Assembly: GCA_020025295.1 (NCBI GenBank)
Contig: JAHHSJ010000005.1
Coordinates: forward strand, 1-64,000
Direction of reading: 5' to 3'
Origin: Oscillospiraceae bacterium
GTDB lineage: Bacteria > Bacillota > Clostridia > Oscillospirales > Oscillospiraceae
Length of the DNA stretch: 64,000 nt
Shown: piece after piece, positions 41,718 through 50,454 of the stretch
Layout of the letters: every line of letters starts with the position of its first letter
How positions within the stretch are numbered: the stretch's first letter is position 1
The notes under the pieces: generated by a model
The model's input: only the letters and a program-made list of their open reading frames with translations
Database searches by the model: none
Told to the model about the DNA's origin: nothing
Made by a program: the position numbers and the translations under genes

Positions 41718-43118
41718 ATGACAGGAAAAATTGTAAAAATATCCGGTTCCGTAGTTGATGTTGCCTTCCAGTGTAATCAGCTGCCCAAAATCCGCGAAGC
41801 CCTGTATGTGATGGTCGATGGTGAAAAGCGTGTGATGGAAGTCGCACAGCATGTCAGCGAGACCAGAGTTCGCTGCATCATGCTTTCGGTCAGCGACGGC
41901 CTTGCAAGAGGCATGGAAGTGGTTTCCACCGGTGCCGGTATCAGTGTGCCAGTAGGCGAGCGTACCCTCGGTCGTATGTTCAATGTTTTGGGTGATCCCA
42001 TCGACGGCGGAGCAAAGCTGGATGACAGAACCCCTCAGAGATGTATTCACCGGAAGGCCCCGTCCTTTGAGGAGCAGAGCCCGGTGGTTGAAATTCTGGA
42101 AACCGGCATCAAGGTCATCGACCTGCTGGAGCCCTACCCCAAGGGAGGTAAGATCGGCCTGTTCGGCGGCGCCGGTGTCGGCAAAACCGTTCTGATTCAG
42201 GAGCTGATCCATAATGTGGCTACCAAGCACGGCGGCTACTCGGTGTTCACCGGCGTCGGTGAGCGTTCCCGTGAGGGTAATGACCTGTGGAATGAAATGC
42301 GGGAAAGCGGCGTTGCCGATAAGACGGCTCTGGTGTTCGGTCAGATGAACGAAACCCCCGGCGTCCGTATGCGTGTGGCTCTGTCCGGTCTGACCATGGC
42401 AGAGTATTTCCGTGACGAAGAGAACCGGGATGTGCTGTTGTTCATTGATAACATCTTCCGTTTTGTTCAGGCAGGCAGTGAGGTTTCCACGCTGCTGGGC
42501 CGTATGCCCTCCGCTGTGGGCTATCAGCCCACGCTGGCAGAAGAGATGGGCGCCCTTCAGGAGCGTATCACCTCCACCAAGAGCGGCTCCGTTACCTCGG
42601 TTCAGGCTGTGTATGTCCCTGCGGATGACCTGAGCGACCCCGCCCCTGCCACTACCTTCTCCCATCTGGACTCCCAGACGGTTCTGAGCCGTAAGATTGC
42701 CGAGCAGGGCATCTATCCTGCCGTCGATCCGCTGGAATCCTCCTCCCGTATTCTGGAGGCTGATGTGGTGGGTGAGGAGCATTATACCATTGCTCGAACC
42801 GTGCAGGAGATTCTCCAGAAGTACAACGACCTGCAGGACATCATCGCCATTTTGGGTATTGATGAACTGAGCGACAGCGATAAGCTGGTGGTGTCCCGTG
42901 CAAGAAAGATTCAGCGCTTCTTGGCTCAGCCCACCTGCGTGGCAGAGAAGTTCACCGGTATCCCCGGTATCTATGTGCCGCTGAAGGATACCCTCCGCAG
43001 CTTCAAGGCCATCATCAACGGTGAGGCCGATCAGTATCCGGAGGCTGCCTTCTATAATGTGGGTACCATCGACGATGTGAAGGCAAAGGCCGAGAAGATT
43101 GCCAAAGGGGAACTGTAA
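41718..43118 (+). CDS. atpD: ATP synthase F1 beta subunit
   Basis: The 466-residue catalytic subunit has Walker A GGAGVGKT (150-157), the catalytic Glu in GVGERSREG (182), Walker B LLFIDNIFRF, the EVSTLLGRMPSAVGYQPTL stretch and a DELSDSD version of the DELSEED loop. Length is normal. It starts 6 bp after the gamma stop and its last base overlaps the first base of the epsilon start region. Confidence 0.96.
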   Translation: MTGKIVKISGSVVDVAFQCNQLPKIREALYVMVDGEKRVMEVAQHVSETRVRCIMLSVSDGLARGMEVVSTGAGISVPVGERTLGRMFNVLGDPIDGGAKLDDRTPQRCIHRKAPSFEEQSPVVEILETGIKVIDLLEPYPKGGKIGLFGGAGVGKTVLIQELIHNVATKHGGYSVFTGVGERSREGNDLWNEMRESGVADKTALVFGQMNETPGVRMRVALSGLTMAEYFRDEENRDVLLFIDNIFRFVQAGSEVSTLLGRMPSAVGYQPTLAEEMGALQERITSTKSGSVTSVQAVYVPADDLSDPAPATTFSHLDSQTVLSRKIAEQGIYPAVDPLESSSRILEADVVGEEHYTIARTVQEILQKYNDLQDIIAILGIDELSDSDKLVVSRARKIQRFLAQPTCVAEKFTGIPGIYVPLKDTLRSFKAIINGEADQYPEAAFYNVGTIDDVKAKAEKIAKGEL

Positions 43119-43528
43119 TGAAAACCTTTGAGCTGTGTATTCTGGCTGCGGATAAGCCCTTCTTTCAGGGTAAGTGTGAGTCCATCGTTCTGCCTACGAC
43201 TCAGGGCGAGTATGGAATTCTGGCCTCTCACCGCAACACGGTCGCCGCAGTTGTGCCCGGAATGCTGCGCTATTGCACCGCCGACGGCGAACAGTACATC
43301 GCCAGCGTGTCCGAGGGTATTGTGAAGATCGAGAACGGGGATGTGCTGGTTTTGGTGGATACCATCGAGCGCCCCGAGGAGATCGACGCCAACGCAGAGC
43401 GTGAGCAGATCGAGCGGGCGAAAGAGGAGCTGCTGCAAAAGCAAAGTATTGCAGATTACCACGCTACCTGTGCCCGTATGGCAAGATCCCTTGCCCGACT
43501 CAAAACGAAAAGCTATAAGCATTTCTGA
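43118..43528 (+). CDS. atpC: ATP synthase F1 epsilon subunit
   Basis: A 136-residue protein with the N-terminal beta-sandwich (FELCILAADKPFFQGKCESIVLPTTQGEYGILASH) and a C-terminal helical region (about 90-136) that can regulate ATPase activity. Its start codon overlaps the beta stop. A strong terminator follows, closing the operon. Confidence 0.92.
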   Translation: MKTFELCILAADKPFFQGKCESIVLPTTQGEYGILASHRNTVAAVVPGMLRYCTADGEQYIASVSEGIVKIENGDVLVLVDTIERPEEIDANAEREQIERAKEELLQKQSIADYHATCARMARSLARLKTKSYKHF

Positions 43529-43544
43529 TCGCATCTTATATTTT

Positions 43545-43606
43545 GGGGTGCGGACCGCTTCGGAGCGGCTGAATAAGCTCCGGAGGTGGTCCGTACCCCT
43601 TTTTTG
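43545..43606 (+). terminator. Terminator of the atp operon
   Basis: An outer 12-bp stem with one mismatch (43545-43556, 43588-43599) encloses two small stems and is followed by TTTTTTG. Confidence 0.85.
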
Positions 43607-43760
43607 TTTTGTTTTCTCGGGTGTGACAGCTGACTGCGGACGCCGCAGGCTTTTTCCTGTGGATTTGCTTGAAAAGTGCCGACAGTAAGGTGCTTCGGAG
43701 CGCAGAGATTTGTCGGTTCAGACTAAATGAGAGGAAAGGAAGAAAATACAGGAAAAACAC

Positions 43761-43796
43761 TTGCAATGCGACAGGAAAGAGACTATATTATAGTCT
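43761..43796 (+). promoter_or_regulatory. Promoter and palindromic operator of the choline operon
   Basis: TTGCAA (43761-43766), 17 bp, TATATT (43784-43789). A perfect 8-bp inverted repeat AGACTATA-T-TATAGTCT (43780-43796) covers the -10 and start site. A regulator bound here would block initiation; the helix-turn-helix at the N-terminus of the first gene product is a candidate. Confidence 0.65.
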
Positions 43797-43826
43797 GTGT
43801 TCACGATAAATGAAAAGGTGATGTAT

Positions 43827-45611
43827 ATGAACATTCAAGAAATGGATCTTGTGAAAATTCTGCTGCGGGAGCCCTATCAGAACCAGCGGGTGCTGGCAGA
43901 GCAGTCCGGCTACTCGCTGGGAGCGGTCAACCGCAGCATTAAATCCCTGCAGGAGCAGGGGCTGATGGATGAAGAGAAAGCCCTGACGGCGAAGGCATAT
44001 GAGCTGCTGAAGGAAAATGCCCCTCGGCGGGCAATCATTCTGGCAGCCGGCTTTGGTATGCGAATGATTCCGATCAATGTGGAAACCCCAAAGGCATTGC
44101 TGCGTGTGAAGGGAGAAACCCTCATCGAGCGGCTGATCTGCCAGCTGCATGAAGTGGGCATCCGGGAGATATATGTGGTTGTTGGTTTCATGAAGGAGAG
44201 TTTTGAATATCTGATTGACGAATACGATGTTAATCTGGTGGTCAATGCGGACTATGCCGAATCCAACAATCTGCTTTCCCTGAATCTGGTCCGGGACAAG
44301 CTGACCAATGCCTACATTCTGCCCTGTGATGTTTGGTGCCGCACCAACCCCTTCCAGACGCAGGAACTGTATTCTTGGTACATGGTTGAGGACATGGAGG
44401 ATGAGCACAGCTCCGTCCGGGTCAACCGTAAGCAGGAACTGGTTGTGACGGATCGACATCAGAAGGGCAATCAGATGGTGGGCATCAGCTACATCAACAA
44501 GGAGTATGCTCCGGTGCTGGCCAAGCGTCTGGAGGAAATGAGCGAGGACCGCACTTGCAGTCAGAGCTTCTGGGAGGAGGCTCTGTATCGAAACGGCAAG
44601 ATGACGGTTTGGGCCAAGGTAGCGGCAGCTCAGGATGTGGTGGAAATCAACACCTATGAACAGCTTCGTGAGTTTGACAGTGGTGCGGAACAGCTGAAGA
44701 ATGAGGCAATTTCCACCATCGCCCATGCGCTCAATGTGGACAGCTCTGAAATTAAGAAAATTACAGTGCTGAAGAAAGGCATGACCAACCGATCCTTCCT
44801 GTTTTCCTGCAAGGGTCAGAAGTACATCATGCGTGTCCCCGGTGAGGGCACCGATCAGCTGATCGACCGTCGGCAGGAAGCTGCGGTCTATCAGGTCATT
44901 CGGGATAAAAAGCTCTGCGATGACATTGTGTATATCAACCCGGACAATGGATTTAAAATCACCAAATATCTCCCCGATGTCCGGGTCTGTGACGCCTATC
45001 AGGAAGCAGATGTGGAAAAAACCATGGCTGTGCTGCGTGGATTCCATCAGCAGGGCATCGTGGTGGATCATGAGTTTGACCTGTGGGGAAAACTGGAGTT
45101 TTATGAAACGCTCTGGGAGGGTAAGCCCTCTGCCTATCGGGACTATCTCAAGACCAAGGAGAATGTGTACTCTCTGCGCCCCTATGTTGAGGCTCATGTG
45201 GAGAAAAAGGTACTGACCCATATCGACGCTGTGCCGGATAATTTCCTGTTCTATCAGAATGAACAGGGAGAGGAAGAAATCCGCCTGATCGACTGGGAGT
45301 ACGCCGGTATGCAGGACCCTCATGTGGACATTGCCATGTATGCCATCTATGCCCTTTATAACAAAGAGGAAGTCGATCATCTGATTGATGTCTACTTTGA
45401 GCATCATTGCACGATGGAAACCCGCATTAAGATCTATTGCTATGTGGCAATCTGCGGACTGCTGTGGAGCAACTGGTGCGAATATAAGCGAGAGCTGGGC
45501 GTGGGCTTTGGCGAATACAGTCTCCGCCAGTACCGCTATGCCAAGGAATTCTATCGCTATGCGACAGAGGGTATGAAACATTTGGGTTTGGAGGAAAGCC
45601 AGCATGAGTAA
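43827..45611 (+). CDS. HTH-phosphocholine cytidylyltransferase-choline kinase fusion (LicC-LicA)
   Basis: A 594-residue three-part protein. Residues 1-65 form a winged helix-turn-helix (LVKILLREPYQNQRVLAEQSGYSLGAVNRSIKSL). Residues 68 to about 295 are a nucleotidyltransferase of the LicC/RfbA type with LAAGFGMRM and ETPKALL and a catalytic-type PCDVW acidic site. Residues about 310-594 are a LicA-type choline kinase with the Brenner motif HIDAVPDN (His465, Asp467, Asn472) and IDWEYAG (Asp489). Together they would make CDP-choline from choline, ATP and CTP for cell-surface phosphocholine. AAAGGTG lies 6 nt before the ATG. It overlaps the next gene by 8 bp. Confidence 0.88.
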   Translation: MNIQEMDLVKILLREPYQNQRVLAEQSGYSLGAVNRSIKSLQEQGLMDEEKALTAKAYELLKENAPRRAIILAAGFGMRMIPINVETPKALLRVKGETLIERLICQLHEVGIREIYVVVGFMKESFEYLIDEYDVNLVVNADYAESNNLLSLNLVRDKLTNAYILPCDVWCRTNPFQTQELYSWYMVEDMEDEHSSVRVNRKQELVVTDRHQKGNQMVGISYINKEYAPVLAKRLEEMSEDRTCSQSFWEEALYRNGKMTVWAKVAAAQDVVEINTYEQLREFDSGAEQLKNEAISTIAHALNVDSSEIKKITVLKKGMTNRSFLFSCKGQKYIMRVPGEGTDQLIDRRQEAAVYQVIRDKKLCDDIVYINPDNGFKITKYLPDVRVCDAYQEADVEKTMAVLRGFHQQGIVVDHEFDLWGKLEFYETLWEGKPSAYRDYLKTKENVYSLRPYVEAHVEKKVLTHIDAVPDNFLFYQNEQGEEEIRLIDWEYAGMQDPHVDIAMYAIYALYNKEEVDHLIDVYFEHHCTMETRIKIYCYVAICGLLWSNWCEYKRELGVGFGEYSLRQYRYAKEFYRYATEGMKHLGLEESQHE

Positions 45612-46341
45612 GAGCAATCGGGTAGAACGAGCGATCATTATGGCCGCCGGAAAGGGAAAGCGGATGCAGCCGGTGACTTTGACGACCCCCAAGCCTTTGG
45701 TCAAGGTGAATGGGGTTCGCATGATCGACACCGTGATTGATGCACTCCATACCAACGGCATTCATGAAATTTACATTGTGGTTGGCTATCTGAAGGAGCA
45801 GTTCACTGTGCTGCAGGAGAAGTACACCGGCATTACGCTGATTGAAAATCCGTATTACGATACCTGCAATAATATTTCTTCGCTGTATGTGGCCAGAGAT
45901 CACATTTGCAATACCATTATTCTGGACGGAGATCAGATCATTTATCATCCGGAAATTCTGACTCCGGACTTCACTCGTTCCGGTTATAACTGCATTTGGA
46001 CGGATGAGGAAACCGATGAATGGCTGCTGAATGTGGAAGATGACATTGTCACCGCCTGCAGCCGTACCGGCGGAGCCGGTGGCTGGCAGCTGTTCAGCGT
46101 GTCCAGATGGAATGAAGCGGACGGCAAAAAGCTCAAGCGCCATCTGGAACTGGAGTTTGATGAGAAGCAGAATCGTCAAATCTATTGGGATGATGTGGCA
46201 CTCTTCTGCCATCCCGAGGAATACCAGTTGGGTGTGCGGCAAATGTATGCCGGCGATATTCTCGAAATTGACAATCTGGACGAGCTGATTGCATTGGACC
46301 CCAGCTATGCCCGGTTTGGCAGTAAGGAGGAAACAAAATGA
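45604..46341 (+). CDS. Second nucleotidyltransferase, LicC-like
   Basis: A 245-residue sugar/choline-phosphate nucleotidyltransferase with MAAGKGKRM, LTTPKPLVKVNG, and LDGDQII as the metal-binding acidic site. It is a paralogue of the middle domain of the preceding protein. It could be the main CTP:phosphocholine cytidylyltransferase, with the fused copy inactive or specific for another alcohol phosphate, or the reverse. GAGGAAAG lies before its ATG inside the previous gene. It overlaps the transporter gene by 4 bp. Confidence 0.85.
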   Translation: MSKSNRVERAIIMAAGKGKRMQPVTLTTPKPLVKVNGVRMIDTVIDALHTNGIHEIYIVVGYLKEQFTVLQEKYTGITLIENPYYDTCNNISSLYVARDHICNTIILDGDQIIYHPEILTPDFTRSGYNCIWTDEETDEWLLNVEDDIVTACSRTGGAGGWQLFSVSRWNEADGKKLKRHLELEFDEKQNRQIYWDDVALFCHPEEYQLGVRQMYAGDILEIDNLDELIALDPSYARFGSKEETK

Positions 46342-47885
46342 AAGAAAAGAATAAAATGACTGCGGACACGGGAAAACGGGTGGATTGGCTCATCACGCTG
46401 CTGCCGCTGGCTATCATTGTTGCGCTTTGCGTGGTGTTTATGGCAGCTCCGGAGCAGTCCAATCTGGTTCTGAGCAAGATCCGCTTCTTTTTCGGTGATA
46501 CCTTTGGCACCTACTATCTGGTGATTGGCCTCGGTATCTTCCTGGTGTCCCTGTTCATTGCCTGCTCCAAGTACGGCAATATTGTTTTGGGCGCACCCGA
46601 TGAGAAACCCAAGTATTCGTTCTTTGCATGGGGCTCCATGATGTTCACCTGCGGTCTGGCGGCGGACATCCTGTTCTACTCGTTTTCTGAGTGGTTTATG
46701 TACGCCAATGACCCCCATATTGCAGAGCTGGGCTCGGTGCAGGATTGGGCAGGCGTGTTCCCTGTGTTCCATTGGAGCCTTGTGCCTTGGGGCTTTTATC
46801 TGGTTCTGGCGGCAGCCTTTGGCTTTATGCTCCATGTCAGACAGCGTGAGCGTCAGAAGTTCTCTGAGGCCTGCCGCCCGGTTCTGGGCAAGCACACCGA
46901 TGGCTGGGCCGGCCGCATCATCGACCTGCTGGCTGTCTTTGCCCTGATTGCCGGTACGGCAACCACCTTCAGCGTGGCCACCCCCCTGATGACCATGATT
47001 ATCAATTCTCTGTTCCATGTGGAATTGAACCGCACTGCGGTGACCATCATCATTCTGATTATTACCTGCGTCATCTACACTTACTCTCTGCTCCACGGCT
47101 TTAAGGGGATCAGCTGGCTGGCAAAGGTCTGCATTTACCTGTTCTTTGGCCTTTTGGTGTATGTGCTGCTGTTCTGCGGACAGACCAGATACATTGTGGA
47201 GACCGGTTTCTCCTCCATCGGAAGAATGGTGCAGAACTTCTTTGAGCTTGCCACCTATACCGATCCCGGCAGAACCAGCTTCTTCCCCCAGAACTGGACC
47301 ATTTACTACTGGGCCTATTGGATGGTCTGGTGCGTGGCAGCTCCCTTCTTCATCGGCAGCATTTCCAGAGGCCGGACCATTCGTCAGACCATTCTAGGCG
47401 GCTATGTCTTTGGCGTTGGCTCTACGATTTCCAGTTTTGTCATTTTGGGCAACTACTCCATGGGCATGGAGATGTCCGGAGCCACCCACCTGCTGGAGCA
47501 GTTCCAGCAGACCGGTGACACCTATCAGCTGATTACCTCCATTATTGACACCATGCCGCTGGCACCGGTGGTTTTGGCGGTGGTTCTCATCACTATGATT
47601 GCCTTCTACGCCACCTCCTTTGATTCCATTGCACTGACGGCATCCTGTTACAGCTACCATCGGCTGAAGTCGGATGAGCAGCCCAACAAGCTGATCCAGC
47701 TGATGTGGTGCATCCTTCTGATTTTGCTGCCCATTGCACTGATCTTCGCAGACAGCTCCATGAGCAATTTGCAGTCGGTCAGTATTGTGGCCGCATTCCC
47801 CATCGGTGCGGTGATGGTGCTGATTGTCTGGAGTTTCCTGAGAGACGCGAAAAAGTATATGAAGGAGAGCGGCAAGGCCTCCTGA
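46338..47885 (+). CDS. BCCT family choline/betaine transporter
   Basis: A 515-residue membrane protein with about 12 helices and the BCCT pattern: FFAWGSMMFTCGLAADILFYSFSEW corresponds to the substrate-site region of helix 4, and the helix 8 stretch YYWAYWMVWCVAAPFFIGSISRGRTIRQ is diagnostic. In the latter the usual W-W-x-x-W-x-P-F-x-G-x-F-I-A-R-I-S-R-G-R-T motif is recognisable. In this operon choline is the likely substrate, filling the role LicB plays in Haemophilus and pneumococcus. AAGGAGG precedes the ATG. Confidence 0.9.
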   Translation: MKEKNKMTADTGKRVDWLITLLPLAIIVALCVVFMAAPEQSNLVLSKIRFFFGDTFGTYYLVIGLGIFLVSLFIACSKYGNIVLGAPDEKPKYSFFAWGSMMFTCGLAADILFYSFSEWFMYANDPHIAELGSVQDWAGVFPVFHWSLVPWGFYLVLAAAFGFMLHVRQRERQKFSEACRPVLGKHTDGWAGRIIDLLAVFALIAGTATTFSVATPLMTMIINSLFHVELNRTAVTIIILIITCVIYTYSLLHGFKGISWLAKVCIYLFFGLLVYVLLFCGQTRYIVETGFSSIGRMVQNFFELATYTDPGRTSFFPQNWTIYYWAYWMVWCVAAPFFIGSISRGRTIRQTILGGYVFGVGSTISSFVILGNYSMGMEMSGATHLLEQFQQTGDTYQLITSIIDTMPLAPVVLAVVLITMIAFYATSFDSIALTASCYSYHRLKSDEQPNKLIQLMWCILLILLPIALIFADSSMSNLQSVSIVAAFPIGAVMVLIVWSFLRDAKKYMKESGKAS

Positions 47886-47906
47886 TTTCTCTGTGGATAA
47901 ACTGAA

Positions 47907-47945
47907 CCCGGACCTCTGTTAATTCTGGCAGAGGTCCGGGTTTTC
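47907..47945 (+). terminator. Terminator of the choline operon
   Basis: A perfect 12-bp stem (47907-47918, 47929-47940) with a 10-nt loop is followed by TTTTCC. Confidence 0.82.
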
Positions 47946-47960
47946 CATATGCGGAGCGAA

Positions 47961-47992
47961 CAAAACCCCCGGTTCTGTGTAAGAACCGGGGA
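47961..47992 (-). terminator. Terminator of the T-box operon
   Basis: CCCCGGTTCT-GTGTA-AGAACCGGGG (47967-47976, 47982-47991) exits on the minus strand into GTTTTG, just past the aminotransferase stop codon. Confidence 0.8.
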
Positions 47993-48018
47993 TTTTGTTG
48001 GAAGGAAGTGTTTGTGAA

Positions 48019-49107
48019 TCAGAAGCCAAGGGGATAAGTCCAGCCCATGGTGTCCTCCACCGTGCCGGTCTGCATACCATAGATATTGTCGTAGAGCTTT
48101 TGTGCGACCGGGCCAACCTTGCCGTCGGCCACCTGCACATCCGTGCCCTTGACACAGAGCCAGCCAATGGGAGAAATCACAGCGGCGGTGCCGGAGGCGA
48201 AGATTTCCTTCAGAGAGCCGTCTTTGGTGGCAGCTACCACCTCGTCGATGGACAGTTTGCGCTCGGAAACCTTGACGCCCCATTTCTTCAGCAGCTGAAT
48301 GACGGAGTTTCGGGTGATGCCGGGGAGGATGGTGCCGCTGTCCAGAGGTGCGGTGATGACCTCATCACCGATCATGAAGAAGGCGTTGGAGGTGCCGATC
48401 TCTTCCACATACTTGTGTTCTTCGGCGTCCAGCCAAAGGACGTCCTTGCAGTTATACTTGATGGCGTCCTGAGAGGCACGCATACCGCCGCCGTAGTTGC
48501 CGCCCACCTTGGCATAGCCGGTGCCGCCCTTGGCAGCACGGATGTATTTGTCCTGCACATAGATGCGGGTGGTGCTGAGTCCGCCGTCGTTGGCGGCATA
48601 GTAAGAGCCGGTGGGGCTGAGGATAATCATGAATTTGTAGTGCTTGGCGGGCAGTACGGAGAAGGAAACCTCGTCGCCGAAGAGGAAGGGGCGGATGTAA
48701 AGCGCCGTGCCGGGGGCGTGGGGAATCCAGTCCTTGTCGGCTTCAATGACCGCTTTCAGTCCGGCCAGAAACAGGTCGCCGGGAACCTCCGGCATACACA
48801 TACGCTCACAGGTGTTCTTCATGCGGGCGATGTTCATGTCCGGGCGGAACAGCTGCACGCTGCCGTCGGGACGGCGATAGGCTTTCATGCCCTCAAACAT
48901 CATCTGAGCGTAGTGCAGCACAGCGGAGGCAGGCTCGATGAGGAAGGGCGCATGAGGCACCACACGGGGCGAGTGCCAGCCCTGCCCCTCGTCATATTCC
49001 ATGACGAACATATGGTCGGTGAAGTATTTGGCAAACCCCAGCTGAGATTCGTCGGCAGGACGGGGCTTGGGGTTGGTGGTTCTGGTTACCGGGATTTCGT
49101 AAGTCAT
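48019..49107 (-). CDS. ilvE: Branched-chain amino acid aminotransferase
   Basis: A 362-residue fold-type IV pyridoxal-phosphate enzyme of the larger, eukaryote-like BCAT group. It has FEGMKAYRRPDGSVQLFRP, the ALYIRPFLFG segment, GGTGYAKVGGNYGGGMRA with the expected Schiff-base Lys, the EIGTSNAFFM stretch and ASGTAAVISPIG. It interconverts valine, leucine and isoleucine with their 2-oxoacids. It is the last gene of the T-box operon, so the amino acids it makes are the end product of the pathway. Start at 49107 follows AGAAGGA. Confidence 0.93.
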   Translation of the reverse strand: MTYEIPVTRTTNPKPRPADESQLGFAKYFTDHMFVMEYDEGQGWHSPRVVPHAPFLIEPASAVLHYAQMMFEGMKAYRRPDGSVQLFRPDMNIARMKNTCERMCMPEVPGDLFLAGLKAVIEADKDWIPHAPGTALYIRPFLFGDEVSFSVLPAKHYKFMIILSPTGSYYAANDGGLSTTRIYVQDKYIRAAKGGTGYAKVGGNYGGGMRASQDAIKYNCKDVLWLDAEEHKYVEEIGTSNAFFMIGDEVITAPLDSGTILPGITRNSVIQLLKKWGVKVSERKLSIDEVVAATKDGSLKEIFASGTAAVISPIGWLCVKGTDVQVADGKVGPVAQKLYDNIYGMQTGTVEDTMGWTYPLGF

Positions 49108-49126
49108 AGGAGGTCCTTCTTTCTCG

Positions 49127-49912
49127 TTAAATATGGTACAGTTCCGGTCGTCTGTCCCGGAACACAGGAATCGTGTTTCGTATTTTGTTGAGGGTGTCCA
49201 TGCTGCATTCACCCATCAGGATTTCTTCCTGCGTTCCGGCGAGAGCGATGGTTTCGCCCCAAGGGTCAATCACGGCGGAGCTGCCGCCGTATACCGTATC
49301 TCCGGCGGTGCCGCAGGAGTTGCAGCAGACCACAAACATCTGGTTTTCAATGGCTCTGGCGGTGGTCAGCGTTCTCAGATGGGCCGTCCGCACGCCGGGC
49401 CACTGAGAAACCACAAAGAGCAGATCCAAACCCGGCACCGTCAGGCTTCGGGTCAGCTCGGGAAAGCGGAGGTCGTAGCAGATGATCAGACCGCAGTCCA
49501 CACCGTCCAGCTGGAATCGACACAGGTGATCGCCGGGGGTGTAGCTGAGGTGCTCACCCATAGGGGAGAAGAGGTGGGTTTTGTCATAGGAGGTAATGCA
49601 GACGCCGGTGCGGTCAAACACCATGGCGGTGTTGTATATGTTGTCGTTTCGCTGGTTGGATACGCTGCCGGCGACGATGTTCACGCCGTATTTGGCGGCA
49701 AGTCCTCCGATTTTCTCTTTTACCCGGGCTCCATCCTCGTCGCAGAGTGCGGCGAGGTTTTCTTTTGGGAAAAAGCCGGTGTTCCAAGTTTCCGGAAGCA
49801 CCAGCACATCCGGCTGTGCTGCCATGGCCTGTTCGATCAGCTCTGCCGCATGGGTGAAGTTTTCGTTGGGACAGCCCAGCTTCATATCCATTTGCAGACA
49901 GGCGATTTTCAT
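49127..49912 (-). CDS. Nitrilase superfamily amidohydrolase (omega-amidase-like)
   Basis: A 261-residue carbon-nitrogen hydrolase with the catalytic triad Glu41 (LVLPETWNTGF), Lys111 (SYDKTHLF) and Cys145 (IICYDLRFPE). The pattern is closest to omega-amidases and YafV-like enzymes that hydrolyse 2-oxoglutaramate or 2-oxosuccinamate formed by glutamine or asparagine transamination. Sitting directly before ilvE, it could drain the oxoacid amide when glutamine is the amino donor, pulling transamination forward; this is inference. Its start overlaps the oxidoreductase gamma gene by 4 bp. Confidence 0.88.
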   Translation of the reverse strand: MKIACLQMDMKLGCPNENFTHAAELIEQAMAAQPDVLVLPETWNTGFFPKENLAALCDEDGARVKEKIGGLAAKYGVNIVAGSVSNQRNDNIYNTAMVFDRTGVCITSYDKTHLFSPMGEHLSYTPGDHLCRFQLDGVDCGLIICYDLRFPELTRSLTVPGLDLLFVVSQWPGVRTAHLRTLTTARAIENQMFVVCCNSCGTAGDTVYGGSSAVIDPWGETIALAGTQEEILMGECSMDTLNKIRNTIPVFRDRRPELYHI

Positions 49913-50454
49913 GGCTGATAGTCCTTTCCCAGCAGCAGAGCCTTCATATTCAGCTCCAGCAGAGCGGCCTTGGTGGGGGGGACCAGCTTTTGCACCACCG
50001 CTTCCGTGCCCTCAAAGGAAAGCTCCGGGTGGTTTTCCAGCACATGCCCCATGAGAATCATGTTTGCCAGTGTGGCAAGGCCGTGCTCCTTTGCCATCTG
50101 GGTGGCGGGGATGGAGAATACCTCCACATCCTTCCGATTCACTGGTTCGGTTACCAGAGAGGAGTCCACATAGATTTGACCGCCGGGAGCAACCGTACTT
50201 CCGTACTTTTGCAGGGAAGGGAGGTTCATGGCAATCAGTACATCCGGAGTAGTGATGATGGGAGAGCCGATGGGCTGCTCGGAGAGGATGATATTGCAGT
50301 TTGCTGTGCCGCCTCGCATTTCCGGACCGTAGGAGGGGAGCCAAGATACCTGCAAGTCGTCCATCAACCCCTTGTTAGCCAGAAACTTGCCGGAAAACAG
50401 AACGCCCTGTCCGCCAAAGCCTGCAATGAGGATTTGTGTGGTTTTCATTTGCAC
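49909..50454 (-). CDS. 2-oxoacid:ferredoxin oxidoreductase, gamma subunit
   Basis: A 181-residue Pfam POR-type subunit. It begins with TQILIAGFGGQGVLFSGKFLA and has WLPSYGPEMRGGTANCNIILS, the usual two signatures, then a dinucleotide-like fold. It belongs to the four-subunit complex encoded here and helps position CoA and the TPP intermediate. It overlaps the beta subunit gene by 10 bp. Confidence 0.93.
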   Translation of the reverse strand: MQMKTTQILIAGFGGQGVLFSGKFLANKGLMDDLQVSWLPSYGPEMRGGTANCNIILSEQPIGSPIITTPDVLIAMNLPSLQKYGSTVAPGGQIYVDSSLVTEPVNRKDVEVFSIPATQMAKEHGLATLANMILMGHVLENHPELSFEGTEAVVQKLVPPTKAALLELNMKALLLGKDYQP

